From: Tubiluchus corallicola
Taxonomy: Eukaryota; Priapulida; Priapulimorpha; Priapulimorphida; Tubiluchidae
Assembly: GCA_030141605.1 (NCBI GenBank)
Contig: JAQGDQ010001227.1
Span: forward strand, 1-53,826
Direction: 5' to 3'
Length of the DNA stretch: 53,826 bases
Every line of letters begins with the position of its first letter. Position 1 is the stretch's first letter. A program made the translations under genes and the position numbers. Under the pieces are notes generated by a model. The model did not search any database and was not told where the DNA came from. It worked only from the letters and a program-made list of their open reading frames with translations. This document shows, in pieces, positions 32,235 to 43,404 of the stretch.

Positions 32235-32705
32235 GCCCACATCATCTTGTAGCCCTGTCCTTCCTCTTTCTGATGAGCCCCATATCTCCTTCCTAGAGTC
32301 CCACCGGGCGACGCTAGAACGTTTTTCCCGCATGCTGTTTGGTCAAAATTTCGAAAAAATCGCGAGTTGGGTCCGGGAAAACGCCCGTTGCGGGGCGCCC
32401 TGGCCCTCTCGGGAATTCTAAATATGCCTACTACACCCACTGCTGAACGGGCTATCTATCCATACCCAGTACCCCCCTCGGCCCGTTCCCGTTCTCTACA
32501 TCTCAGCCGTATAACTTTTGCAATTTTTTGCAAAAAACGGTCGAAAGGGGGCATTTTTGGAGGTTTTTCGCCTCTCCTTTCTCCCGGTGGGCCCGATTCG
32601 AAAAATAAACCATCAATGAGAAGACACTAGATCGAGACCTTTCGTTTGATATATAGATCGCCGCAAATTGTGCCCTCGTCCGGGCTGTAGCCTCGAATCT
32701 TATAT
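32235..32705. other. GC-rich block of unknown origin
   Basis: About 470 bp markedly richer in GC than its flanks (CGGGGCGCCCTGGCCCTCTC, CTCCCGGTGGGCCCGATTCG, CCCTCGTCCGGGCTGTAGCC). ORFs of 71-87 codons exist on both strands but none is recognisable. Ends in a (TA)-rich tail at 32700-32760. It looks like an inserted element of a class I cannot name. Confidence 0.4.
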
Positions 32706-33079
32706 ATAAATATATATACCAAGAATATTAATTCATACATATACTGATATATATATAATGTGTTAGCAGTTGTAGTACTGCTAACAAAATTACACTAATC
32801 ACATTAAATAAACTCTCTCAGTTCAATCATTATCTTTGGAACAGAAATTAATATTGATAACCTGCCTTAGCAAAATTTTATTTGAACATGAATCATTGAG
32901 ACAAATGTTTGGCAGCCCTTGCAATTTCCCCGATTTTTCGCCCCATTTTCATCTTTTTCAATGACATTTTATATCTTTTTTCCTAACTTTCTAGGATAGC
33001 CTGTATTTTCCAGGATTTTCCCAGACCATGGGAACAACAACAATAACAATAACAGTGCAAGTAAGTACGGGATCTACAA

Positions 33080-33316
33080 AGCAAAAATTGGGAGTTTTGC
33101 CAATTGGAAGTTTTGCCAATTGGGAGTTTTGCCAATTGGGAATTTTGCCAATTGGGAGTTTTGCCAACTGGGAGTTTTGCCAACTGGGAGTTTTGCCAAT
33201 TGGAATTTTGCCAATTGGAGTTTTGTCAATTGGGAGTTTTGCCAACTGGGAGTTTTGCCAATTGGGAGTTTTGCCAACTGGGAGTTTTGCCAATTGGGAG
33301 TTTTGCCAATTGGAGT
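33080..33316. repeat. 16-bp minisatellite, about 14 copies
   Basis: Unit AGTTTTGCCAATTGGG with AACTGGG variants. It is in the intron after the Ig-2 exon, about 110 bp from its donor. Six overlapping ORFs over it are artefacts. Confidence 0.95.
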
Positions 33317-33427
33317 TATTATTATAATTTACACAAAGTAATGGCACAGAGTAAGATACCTACACTTTTTGACTTAAATAACAATTGCTTGCTCATTACA
33401 AAGATGTATCTGTATGTAAATACATAC

Positions 33428-33883
33428 CGGTAGTTATTTTTGTTAGAGTTGTCGTTATCGATGATTGGGTGCCTGTACTGCCACCTTCACTACTGCCAAT
33501 AGTGGTAAACTGCAGCACATGTACTTTCACTGTATATGGTACAAACGCGTCTTTGTTCTTAGCAGAGAACACGTAAGTGCCCTCGTCTTCGACACTGACT
33601 CTGGGAATTTCCAACTCGGTGGTGTAGCAAAGAGGCGTGTCCTTGTGATTTCTAACAATAGCGGATATCTTCTCGTGAAATGCACTCACTTCTGGGTCAT
33701 CCTCAGTAGGCGGTGAGAGGTTGATGATGCTGCCTCCCGGTAACTTCCACCCAGCGGTTTGCCAGACGGGCTTGCAGCAGAAGTGGAGATAAATTTTAAT
33801 GAGGTCACCAATGCCACCTTTACCTTTGAAGGTTTCCCGTGTTTCCAGTTCTGTCACGTTTGTATTGACAAAGTGAGGCTCAC
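33428..33883 (-). CDS. Receptor A Ig-like domain 2 and Ser/Thr stalk
   Basis: Acceptor GTCATGTCGCAG and donor ACCG|GTATGTAT, 152 codons, phase 1 on both sides. It begins GEPHFVNTNV. B strand IKIYLHFCCKPV, C strand AGWKLPGG, E strand PLCYTTELEIP, F strand VEDEGTYVFSAKN, G strand YTVKVHVL. The F-strand Cys is replaced (YVF), while a Cys opens the E strand, as in cassette B Ig-2. After the domain comes a low-complexity extracellular stalk (GSSEGGSTGTQSSITTTL, TKITT), likely O-glycosylated. NVT is an N-glycosylation sequon. Plus ORFs here are shadows. Confidence 0.8.
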
Positions 33884-33944
33884 CTGCGACATGACAAAAC
33901 ATCAATGTTACACAGTGACAGACATAGTTTTACTGTTATTGCAC

Positions 33945-34126
33945 TTCATGCACTCATGCACACACATCCATGAACACCTACATGCACTCACGCACACACA
34001 TACATGCACTCACTCAAACACATCCGCACACACATACATGCACTCACTCACACACATCCTCGCATACATGCACACACATCTGCACAAACATACAAGCACA
34101 CACATCTGCGCACACATACATGCACT

Positions 34127-34157
<31 letters not shown>

Positions 34158-34292
34158 ACACACACACACACACATTTCCACACACATAAATGCACTCAGG
34201 CACACACACACATCCGCACACACCTACATGCACGCACGCACACACATCTGCACAAACATACAAGCACACACATCCGCGCACACATACATGCA

Positions 34293-34325
<33 letters not shown>

Positions 34326-34575
34326 TTACACACACATAAATGCACTCAGGCACACACATCGGCACACACCTACATGCATTCATACACACACATCCACGCA
34401 CACCTACATGCATTCATGCACACACATCCACGCACACATATACGCACTCACGCACACACATCCGCACACATTTACATGCACTCATGCACACACACATGCA
34501 GTCACTCACACACATCTGCGCACACATACATGCACTCACACACACACACACACACACATCTTCACAAACAAGCAC
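33945..34575. repeat. CACA-rich compound tandem repeat
   Basis: Irregular 16-40 bp units built from CACACACATCCGCACACA and CATACATGCACTCA with pure (AC)n runs. The large plus ORFs rich in His and Thr come from the repeat. Confidence 0.9.
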
Positions 34576-34813
34576 ATACTTATATTTAGAAACCAATTTT
34601 TACAGAAGTCACACTATTATCCCTTATTATAATACCGTGTTGTGCGCAATGAACCTGCCTTCAGATACTCATTACCAGGCTAGCACTTCTGGTTGTGAAG
34701 TAACCCCCAATCCTAAAGCTGTTATAGTTTTCTACAATGTTTTGTATGGACGTGGCAGTGAAATAAACACACGTGGATGACTGTGCCTAGTGCTGAGCTT
34801 GGGCAGCACTTAA

Positions 34814-34874
34814 CCTTTTCGCTACAGAAGGCGACACACTGCCACCTATGTGCAAGGGACTGAAGCTGTAAAGG
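34814..34874. mobile_element. Minimal 61-bp piggyBac-like element
   Basis: TTAA (34810-34813), then CCTTTTCGCTACAG ... CTGTAAAGG, then TTAA (34875-34878). The left 30 bp (GAAGGCGACACACTG) match the left end of the MITE at 14166 (GAAGGTGGCACACTG). The interior is almost completely deleted, yet both ends and the target sites are intact. Confidence 0.6.
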
Positions 34875-34977
34875 TTAAGTCTTTGAAACAGATACAACAG
34901 ATACAATCATATTTCATTTCAAAAACTACCACTTAGAGTCCACCTTATTATAGCACCCACCCTATATAATGCAAATT

Positions 34978-35588
<611 letters not shown>

Positions 35589-35690
35589 TACTCACCAAAC
35601 TCAATTAACTATGACTTTGTTTAGGAATCCCAAAGTAAGCAGTATGAATAGGGTTGTTTGTATTCTTAATCATAAATTGTAGAATCTTAC

Positions 35691-36017
35691 ACAGAAGGTT
35701 AACAGTGAGATTAGCGATGACACCATAAATGGACTCAGCCTCAATGGTGTAGTTAGTGAGATCATACGGCCTCACATTGTGGATTTTAGCGTTCACGTCA
35801 AAGGCTGTGTAAGAGGTGTCGCCATCCGATGTTAGTGTAAGCAGGAGATTTTCTTCTTGCAAGACATGCTCTCTGTACTTGATGTCTCTTCGACTACCGT
35901 GATAAATCAAGCTGACTCTATGGTAAGTACCGAGCTGCAAGTTGTACACCTTCAGGTGAAATACACCCGTCGTGAATAAATTAACCCAGATAGTTTCACT
36001 GCCGGTTACATTGATGT
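35691..36017 (-). CDS. Receptor A Ig-like domain 1
   Basis: Acceptor TTGTTCTGTTACAG and donor CTGT|GTAAGATT, 109 codons, phase 1 on both sides. Contains INVTGSETIWVNLFTTG, a middle segment VSLIYHGSRRDIKYREH, LLLTLTSDG, and the F-G region IHNVRPYDLTNYTIEAES followed by ANLTVNLL-C. The VRPYDLTNYTIEAES pattern matches an Ig F strand (D-x-x-Y-x-x-x-A-x-S), but the domain has no cysteine pair and no C-strand Trp. It is divergent, yet aligned end to end with cassette B Ig-1 (EQVWVSLY, NVQPVDVSTLYELL, VDLL-C). It has three N-glycosylation sequons (NVT, NYT, NLT). The last T plus the next exon's GT makes the interdomain Cys. Confidence 0.7.
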
Positions 36018-36049
36018 CTGTAACAGAACAACAGTCATAAATAATTAGT

Positions 36050-36724
36050 CATAAGTCACTTATTTCACATTACACATTTACAATAGTTTCATGTACAATA
36101 TCTAGTGAAAGGGCCTACAATGAACGTAATACAAATAAGAAATACTGCACAGGAAAAGCCTCAAACACTGTTCACCTATACACGAAGGTAAATGTGTTGC
36201 AGGCAATCAAAAAGCAGGTCTTGTTAGATTGTCCCACACTAAAAGCAGGTCTTGTTAGATTGTCCCACACTAAAAGCAGGTCTTGTTAGATTGTCCCACA
36301 CTAAAAGCAGGGCTTGTTAGATTGTCCCACACTAAAAGCAGGGCTTGTTAGATTGTCCCACACTAAAAGCAGGGCTTGTTAGATTGTCCCACACTAAAAG
36401 CAGGGCTTGTTAGATTGTCCCACACTAAAAGCAGGGCTTGTTAGATTGTCCCACACTAAAAGCAGGGCTTGTTAGATTCTCCCACACAGTGATAGAAAAA
36501 AAAGTAATGGAAATAATCTGAAAATTTAAAGTGAATCGTGATAAAAAACAACATTAGTGCTTAAAATGGAATGACGTAATGAATGAAGCTCATATATGGG
36601 ATGATATAAAAGATAGAAAGACTATTATTTGTTAATAGTATGTAAAATTAAGATAACTTGATTAAGCTAACACCACTGTTTTGCAACTACTGTGAGGATG
36701 GATACTGATAGAAATTTTGATTAC
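36050..36724 (-). mobile_element. Non-LTR retrotransposon 3' UTR, minus copy
   Basis: Reverse complement of the 24605-25012 element, continuous on its 5' side with the reverse-transcriptase C-terminus at 36725-36960. Its AATAAA end lies near 36060. A 31-bp array (36200-36487) has expanded inside it. Confidence 0.65.
36200..36487. repeat. 31-bp minisatellite, about 9 copies, inside a retrotransposon 3' UTR
   Basis: Unit AAAAGCAGGTCTTGTTAGAT followed by TGTCCCACACT. Three upstream copies read GGTCTTG and the others GGGCTTG. The paralogous element at 24835-24870 has just one unit, so the expansion happened here after insertion. Confidence 0.95.
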
Positions 36725-36960
36725 TCACTGATACTTACTTAAAATTTGATTTTTTAGCATTTTTTTAAATCTAGTAATAGATCTGCTATTTTTTGCGGAT
36801 TGACAAATCTTATTTCAGATTTTTGGTCGTTGAAATATTATGAAATGTTTAGCCAAGTTGGTTCTACAGAAAGGCACAATGTATTGATTAAATCTTGTAT
36901 TATGTCTCTTAGATGTCAATTTCACAGGAATTGCAAAAAACTTAGGAAATAGTTTGTTAA
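36725..36960 (-). pseudogene. Non-LTR retrotransposon ORF2 C-terminus
   Basis: The minus frame reads LFPKFFAIPVKLTSKRHNTR, then FNQYIVPFCRTNLAKHFI, FQRPKI, an in-frame stop, then NKI and SITRFKKMLKNQILSKYQ. It has the R-H-N-T-R-F, C-R-T-N and R-F-K-K-x-L-K-N signature of CR1/Jockey-like C-termini. One internal stop shows it is dead. Confidence 0.7.
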
Positions 36961-37069
36961 TTTATTTATTGGTGTATTGCAGACAGTGACGTATAACAAC
37001 AAAGAATAAACATTATACATCAACTAAGCAACTGTAACGTTATAGAATAATGTAATGTAATGTAATGTA

Positions 37070-37735
37070 ATGGAATGTTATAACTCACTAACAAATAATG
37101 CGGAACATTATTAGTAAAATGAAAGGTGCAGCTTCCTTAAAAATTTCAGAAACCATTTCTGTGTTTTTATAGTAATTCTGGGACGAATAGACATTTCTGC
37201 TCGATGTGGTAAGTTTCCGGATGCATTATGGGCCATCCTTTTATCGATTGATTACAGTGTTGTTTAACTTCAGTTCTGCTCCATTTGCTTACGCTACTAC
37301 ACTGCCCCATATGCCTTGTACGATTACAGTCAATGCCCTTTCTATCACACCAACCTCACGTAACTCCCAATTTTTTTGCAGAAGAAAATATCTATATTTG
37401 AATAGATATGTATGTGTTATTATGATACCCAATTATGCGTTTAATGCCAAGTTCTTCTGCAGTCCAAAAGTAGGTGATATAAAAAAGTTTAACTGCTGTC
37501 GCTTTGACCCAACAATTTCAACCAATCCAATTTCACAGATTTCAGATATTCAGAAAAAGTGCAAAAATGCCAAGCTTGATTCGGCGAAATGGATTTTGGA
37601 TGCAACACAAATCAAACAGGTTTCAGCAAAAAATGTTCAATAAAGCAAAGCAAGGAAAGTTTTAGCTTTTTACATAAAAAAAGATATTTGCAAAAGTTTG
37701 ATGACTTTGCCTTTAAAATGTTTAGAGTGGAAAGA
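37070..37735. other. Intron of receptor A, one unrecognised plus-strand ORF
   Basis: A 145-codon plus ORF (37206-37643) has no recognisable domain and shows no supporting splice or promoter signals; left unannotated. A short (TGTAA)n run is at 37045-37075. Confidence 0.3.
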
Positions 37736-37737
37736 AG

Positions 37738-39290
37738 TGTTCACACTCACCTTGTGTTCACGCTCACCTTGCGTTCACGCTCGCCTTGCGTTCACGCTCG
37801 CCTTGCGTTCACGCTCGCCTTGCGTTCACGCTCGCCTTGTGTTCACGCTCACCTTGCGTTCACGCTCGCCTTGCGTTCACGCTCGCCTTGCGTTCACGCT
37901 CGCCTTGCGTTTACACTCGCCTTGTGTTCACGCTCGCCTTGCGTTCACGCTCGCCTTGCGTTCACGCTCGCCTTGCGTTCACGCTCGCCTTGTTCACGCT
38001 CGCCTTGCGTTCACGCTCGCCTTGCGTTCACGCTCGCCTTGCGTTCATCGCCTGCTCTTGCGTTCACGCTCGCCTTGCGTTCACGCTCGCCTTGCGTTCA
38101 CGCTCGCCTTGCGTTCACGCTCGCCTTGCGTTCACGCTCGCCTTGCGTTCACGCTCGCCTTGCGTTCACGCTCGCCTTGCGTTCACGCTCGCCTTGCGTT
38201 CACGCTCGCCTTGCGTTCACGCTCGCCTTGCGTTCACGCTCGCCTTGCGTTCACGCTCGCCTTGCGTTCACGCTCGCCTTGTGTTCACGCTCACCTTGTG
38301 TTCACGCTCACCTTGTGTTCACGCTCACCTTGTGTTCACGCTCACCTTGTGTTCACGCTCACCTTGTGTTCACGCTCACCTTGTGTTCACACTCACCTTG
38401 TGTTCACACTCACCTTGTGTTCACACTCACCTTGCGTTCGCACTCACCTTGCGTTCGCACTCACCTTGCGTTCGCACTCACCTTGCGTTCGCACTCACCT
38501 TGCGGTCGCACTCACCTTGCGTTCGCACTCACCTTGCGTTCGCACTCACCTTGCGTTCGCACTCACCTTGCGTTCGCACTCACCTTGCGTTCGCACTCAC
38601 CTTGCGTTCGCACTCACCTTGCGTTCGCACTCACCTTGCGTTCGCACTCACCTTGCGTTCGCACTCACCTTGTGTTCGCACTCACCTTGTGTTCGCACTC
38701 ACTCACCTTGCGGTCACACTCACCTTGTGTTCACACTCACCTTGTGTTCACACTCACCTTGTGTTCACACTCACCTTGTGTTCACACTCACCTTGCGTTC
38801 ACACTCACCTTGCGTTCACACTCACCTTGCGGTCACACTCACCTTGCGTTCACACTCACCTTGTGTTCACACTCACATTGCGTTCACACTCACCTTGTGT
38901 TCACACTCACCTTGTGTTCACACTCACATTGCGTTCACACTCACATTGCGTTCACACTCACCTTGCGTTCACACTCACCTTGTGTTCACACTCACATTGC
39001 GTTCACACTCACCTTGTGTTCACACTCACCTTGTGTTCACACTCACCTTGTGTTCACACTCACCTTGTGTTCACACTCACCTTGCGTTCACACTCACATT
39101 GCGTTCACACTCACCTTGCGTTCACACTCACCTTGTGTTCACACTCACCTTGTGTTCACACTCACCTTGTGTTCACACTCACATTGTGTTCACACTCACC
39201 TTGTGTTCACACTCACCTTGTGTTCACATTCACCTTGTGTTCATACTCACCTTGTGTTCACACTCACATTGTGTTCACACTCACCTTGTC
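37738..39290. repeat. 17-bp minisatellite made of splice-donor units, about 90 copies
   Basis: Minus unit GTGAGTGTGAACACAAG (plus TTGTGTTCACACTCACC). It starts at the 5' splice site of the second FN3 exon, and nearly every unit contains AAG|GTGAGT or AAG|GTGAGC. Variants are grouped in blocks: CGTTCACGCTCGCC (37790-38280), TGTTCACGCTCACC (38280-38390), CGTTCGCACTCACC (38430-38690), then mixed TGTTCACACTCACC/CATT. The unit has no stop on the plus strand in any frame, so it yields three overlapping ORFs of 532-639 codons, which I reject. Confidence 0.95.
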
Positions 39291-39499
39291 GTTTAAATGT
39301 AACCGGACGACGGAGAGCAACTTTCATACCCTCGCTATTCGGTGTGCCAACGCTAACGGCTGCCGTGTACGTTTTATTTTGCTCTACATTACTCTGGAAG
39401 CAGCAAGACTGGACATTCATCCTTTCACATGTTTTCATCCATCCAGTTCTGGCAACTTCCCGGATATACGCACGAAATACTACGTCATCAGTCGACTTC
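39285..39499 (-). CDS. Receptor A FN3 domain, second half
   Basis: Acceptor CGTCCTTCTAGGCGAG and donor GACAAG|GTGAGT; starts in phase 2 and ends in phase 1. It reads KSTDDVVFRAYIREVARTG, W, then CCFQSNVEQNKTYTAAVSV and GTPNSEGMKVALRR-PVTF. The V-F-R-A-Y-I-R-E / K-T-Y-T-A-A-V-S-V / S-E-G series fits FN3 strands C, F and G. The exon could equally start at 39504 (first AG) if the upstream intron uses a GC donor; the protein would be the same. An in-frame TAG just upstream rules out a longer exon. Confidence 0.7.
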
Positions 39500-39509
39500 C
39501 TCGCCTAGA

Positions 39510-40330
39510 AGGACGCGAAAGGGGAGACTTGCTTTCAGTCAAAATACAAAGTGTGACTTATGTACGACAAAATGAGGCCTGCTATCCTACAGACAATACA
39601 GCTATAGTTAAATTCTGCATATATATATATACAGAATTGTTTTAGTATGAAACATATTTTAGTTTTAAATCTTTAAAATCATTTAGAAAACAACGGAGCA
39701 TTCCAGAAGTTCTTCTTAGCTGCATTCAATTTGTTTATTTGCTTATATACCTAATGGAATGCAGTTAGTACGTCTAAGCCATACTAGTACTATCAAACTA
39801 GTTTTTGCAGTCAATTTTAGACTGCAATAAAAGTTGCCATTACCGCTGGTTTGATATTATGTAGCGGGTGCATGGGCCACTTTTGGTTTTTATTTAGTCA
39901 CTGCCACGGTGCTGCCACCTGTTTGTTTATTTAGTAGAGTTTTACCTTTTACAGTAGTCACTCTTTTAAAATTGAAGCACCTAATATCCTTGAATACATT
40001 AGCATTTTGGCCTTTCGTGAGCTACAGCTGTAGTAGTTGTATGACATTTTACCCGTCTTTTGGTTCTCTCCGCCATTGCTCTATTTTTCTGACTGTGATG
40101 AGCATTATGACTGTAAATTTCTTACAAATTTATTGTTGTGACATTGTTGTTCTTAAGGCTACTTGGAGTTCTCATTCCTGTCTTTGTAACTGTTAAAGGC
40201 TCTAACAACGTAAGTTATTATTAATTAACTTCAATATAGTTTATATAATTTTTATATCAGTTTTCTTATTTATAGTCATACATCTAATCATGCACTGAAC
40301 TCTCTTCTACTCAATGCAAATTAAACTAAT
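39510..40330. other. Intron of receptor A, no exon recognised
   Basis: AT-rich. A 95-codon plus ORF (39909-40196) and the tail of array-derived ORFs show no known motif. No repeat array. Confidence 0.35.
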
Positions 40331-40344
40331 TGTTAATCATTGTA

Positions 40345-40878
40345 TAGGTTTTACATGTCAAATGTAGACCTGCGTTAACTCAAATGTAGATTTAGGTAAT
40401 TCAAATGTGTCTTGGTAACTGAAATGTAGATTTAGGTAGTTCAAATGTGTCTTGGTAACTCAAATGTAGACTTAGGTAGTTCAAATGTGTTAACAATGAT
40501 TTTCAACAAATCTTGAGCGCTTTTGGTAAGTCAAATTTAGACACATGTCAAGTCAAGTGTGACATTGGTATCTCAAATGTGGACAGGTGGTAAAGTTTAA
40601 GGATGTTAAATTTAATCTTCTTTAATTTCAATTTAATAATTGCTCCTAAGTTAAAATAACAACATAATAACTAATAGATGCACTATCTTTGGTTTATCTT
40701 TTTCTAATTTGCACTTAAATAAGTTAATTACCGATTTATTCAAAGTAATGCATCTACATTTGACTTACCTAAGTCACATTTGAGTTACCAAAACACATTC
40801 GAAATTCCTATGTCTACATTTGACTTACCTAAGTCACATTTGAACTTTCCTGTGTCTACATTTGACGTGTAAAACCTA
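40345..40878. mobile_element. MITE with TA duplication and internal CAAATGT motifs
   Basis: Termini TAGGTTTTACATGTCAAATG and the inverted CATTTGACGTGTAAAACCTA are flanked by TA. The left part carries direct repeats of CAAATGTAGAC/CAAATGTGT, and the right part has them inverted. The left half recurs at 2836-3115. Confidence 0.75.
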
Positions 40879-41074
40879 TAGAACAGAATAAAGAAAACTT
40901 TTGGTCAACACATTAAACTGGTGTTTTGCATCCATTTCATATTATAACAAGGTGCATTCATATCTATGCAAATATAAACTTGTTGCTTTGCTAAAAATCT
41001 GGGCTTTAACGGAGGTTGACATTATGGGGGGGGACGGCTATAACAAGATTTTACTAATAATAACAACCTCTATG

Positions 41075-41170
41075 ACGACCACAACAGCAACAACAACAAC
41101 AAAACAGCAACTGAAGCAACAATGACAACAAAACACCAGCAGCAGCAGCAGCAACAACAACAAAAGCAAT
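41075..41170. repeat. CAA/CAG triplet microsatellite
   Basis: Imperfect run of CAACAA and CAGCAG triplets. Confidence 0.8.
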
Positions 41171-41234
41171 GTTCATAATTTGTGGTCTTCTAGCAGTCTC
41201 TATTCAACACAAGTTCAAAGCATGCTAAAATGTC

Positions 41235-42050
41235 AAATTTAATACAGTTTATATACTGCGTATATACAGTTTATATACTGCGTATATACAGTTTATATAC
41301 TGCGTATATACAGTTTATATACTGCTTATATACAGTTTATGTACTGCTTATATACAGTTTATATACTGCTTATATACAGTTTTATGTGCAGGTTTTATAC
41401 AATTTGTACAGCTTATATACAACTTATTACAGCTTATATACAACTTATTACAGCTTATATACTGCTTATATACAACTTATGTACAGCTTATATACAACTT
41501 ATTACAGCTTATATACTGCTTATATACAACTTATGTACAGCTTATATACAACTTATTACAGCTTATATACAGCTTATATACAACTTATGTACAGCTTATA
41601 TACTGCTTATATACAGCTTATATACAGTTTATGTACAGTTTATATACAGCTTATATACAGTTTTATGTGCAGGTTTTATACAATTTGTACTGCTTATATA
41701 CAACTTATGTACAGCTTATATACAACTTATTACAACTTATATACTGCTTATATACAACTTATGTACAGCTTATATACAACTTATGTACAGCTTATATACA
41801 ACTTATTACAGCTTATATACTGCTTATATACAACTTATGTACAGCTTATATACAACTTATTACAGCTTATATACAGCTTATATACAACTTATGTACAGCT
41901 TATATACTGCTTATATACAGCTTATATACAGTTTATGTACAGTTTATATACAGCTTATATACAGTTTTATGTGCAGGTTTTATACAATTTGTACTGCTTA
42001 TATACAATTTATGTACAGCTTATATACAGTTTATGTGCTGGTTTTATACA
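41235..42050. repeat. AT-rich minisatellite with higher-order repeats
   Basis: Short units (CTTATATACAACTTATGTACAG, CTTATATACTG, CTTATATACAGTTT) are assembled into longer blocks. A marker block CAGTTTTATGTGCAGGTTTT recurs at about 41378, 41659 and 41961. The long Tyr/Leu/Ile ORFs are artefacts. Confidence 0.9.
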
Positions 42051-42069
42051 GTCTGGCATTTTGCAACAC

Positions 42070-42525
42070 AGCACCCAGGACATGTTGATAACTGCACCAG
42101 GCTGTGAATTTGTCTCATTATGAAGGCTAATGCTCTAAAATGATATACTTAATAAGATCCTAGGCACATTTCGTTTCTCATGCGCCCCTTTTCTTCGACC
42201 TTCTTTCTCTTTTACTGTACTAATTTTTAGATATCTGCATTAATTCTTGCAACAAACCCGGATGAAGGCATGAAGTTGGTTTGCACATGCACCTTGTCAA
42301 CGTAATATTGTTATTATGAAATGTTTGTAAATAAGCTGATGTATGTTTGTGCAAATCAGCCAAATCAAAAATTTATGTCTAAATCTAAATCCTCTGACTG
42401 TAATTTCCTTACCTGTAATTTTATTAGCTACATTTGTTAGTCTAATTTACCAGTTTAAATTTAAATTTTAATTTAAATTGGTTTAATTTACCAGTTTTAA
42501 ACATTTAAACAGTGCGAGGGTTAGG
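42070..42525. other. Intron of receptor A, nothing recognised
   Basis: AT-rich with a palindromic TTAAATTTAAATTTTAATTTAA segment near 42455. No exon signal. Confidence 0.35.
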
Positions 42526-42529
42526 TAGT

Positions 42530-43404
42530 AAGACTACTTTTTGAAAAGTACACTACCATGGTGAAACTACTTTTTGAAAAGTACATTACTTTGGTGAAAC
42601 TACTTTTGAAAAGTACACTACCTTGGTAAAACTACTTTTTGAAAAGTACATCACCTTGGTGAAACTACTTTTTGAAAAGTACACTACCTTGGTGAAACTA
42701 CTTTTTGAAAAGTACACTACCTTGGTGAAACTACTTTTTGAAAAGTACACTACCTTGGTGAAACTACACTACCTTGGTGAAACTACTTTTTGAAAAGTAC
42801 ACTACCTTGGTGAAATTACTTTTTGAAAAGTACACTACCTTGGTGAAACTACTTTTTGAAAAGTACACTACCTTGGTGAAACTACACTACATTGGTGAAA
42901 CTACTTTTTGAAAAGTACACTACCTTGGTGAAACTACTTTTTGAAAAGTACACTACCTTGGTGAAACTACACTACCTTGGTGAAACTACTTTTTGAAAAG
43001 TACACTACCTTGGTGAAACTACTTTTTGAAAAGTACACTACCTTGGTGAAACTACTTTTTGAAAAGTACACTACCTTGGTGAAACTACACTACCTTGGTG
43101 AAACTACTTTTTGAAAAGTACATTACCTTGCTGAAACTACTTTTTGAAAAGTACATTACCTTGGTGAAACTACTTTTTGAAAAGTACACTACCTTGGTGA
43201 AACTACACTACCTTGGTGAAACTACTTTTTGAAAAGTACACTACCTTGGTGAAACTACTTTTTGAAAAGTACATTACCTTGGTGAAACTACTTTTTGAAA
43301 AGTACACTACCTTGCTGAAACTACTTTTTGAAAAGTACATTACCTTGGTGAAACTACTTTTTGAAAAGTACACTACCTTGGTGAAACTACTTTTTGAAAA
43401 GTAC
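42530..43404. repeat. 33-bp minisatellite abutting an exon donor, about 27 units
   Basis: Plus unit ACTTTTTGAAAAGTACACTA followed by CCTTGGTGAAACT, with 14-bp short units (ACACTACCTTGGTGAA) at intervals. It starts exactly at the 5' splice site of the first FN3 exon; on the minus strand units contain CCAAG|GTAGTG. Confidence 0.95.

Noticed and set aside
33759-34632. 276- and 220-codon His/Thr-rich ORFs
   Set aside because: CACACA-type repeat. The first part overlaps the antisense of the Ig-2 exon.
37206-37643. 145-codon plus-strand ORF
   Set aside because: No recognisable motif, compositional bias toward AT, no intron or promoter evidence, and antisense to an intron of receptor A.
37589-39645. 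Three overlapping plus-strand ORFs of 532-639 codons with His, Thr, Leu, Ser, Arg-rich text
   Set aside because: They are the same 17-bp repeat read in three frames. The plus strand of the unit has no stop, so length carries no information, and the minus strand explains the locus.
41230-42123. 297-codon Tyr/Leu/Ile ORF
   Set aside because: AT-rich tandem repeat without stop in the frame; no splice or promoter support.
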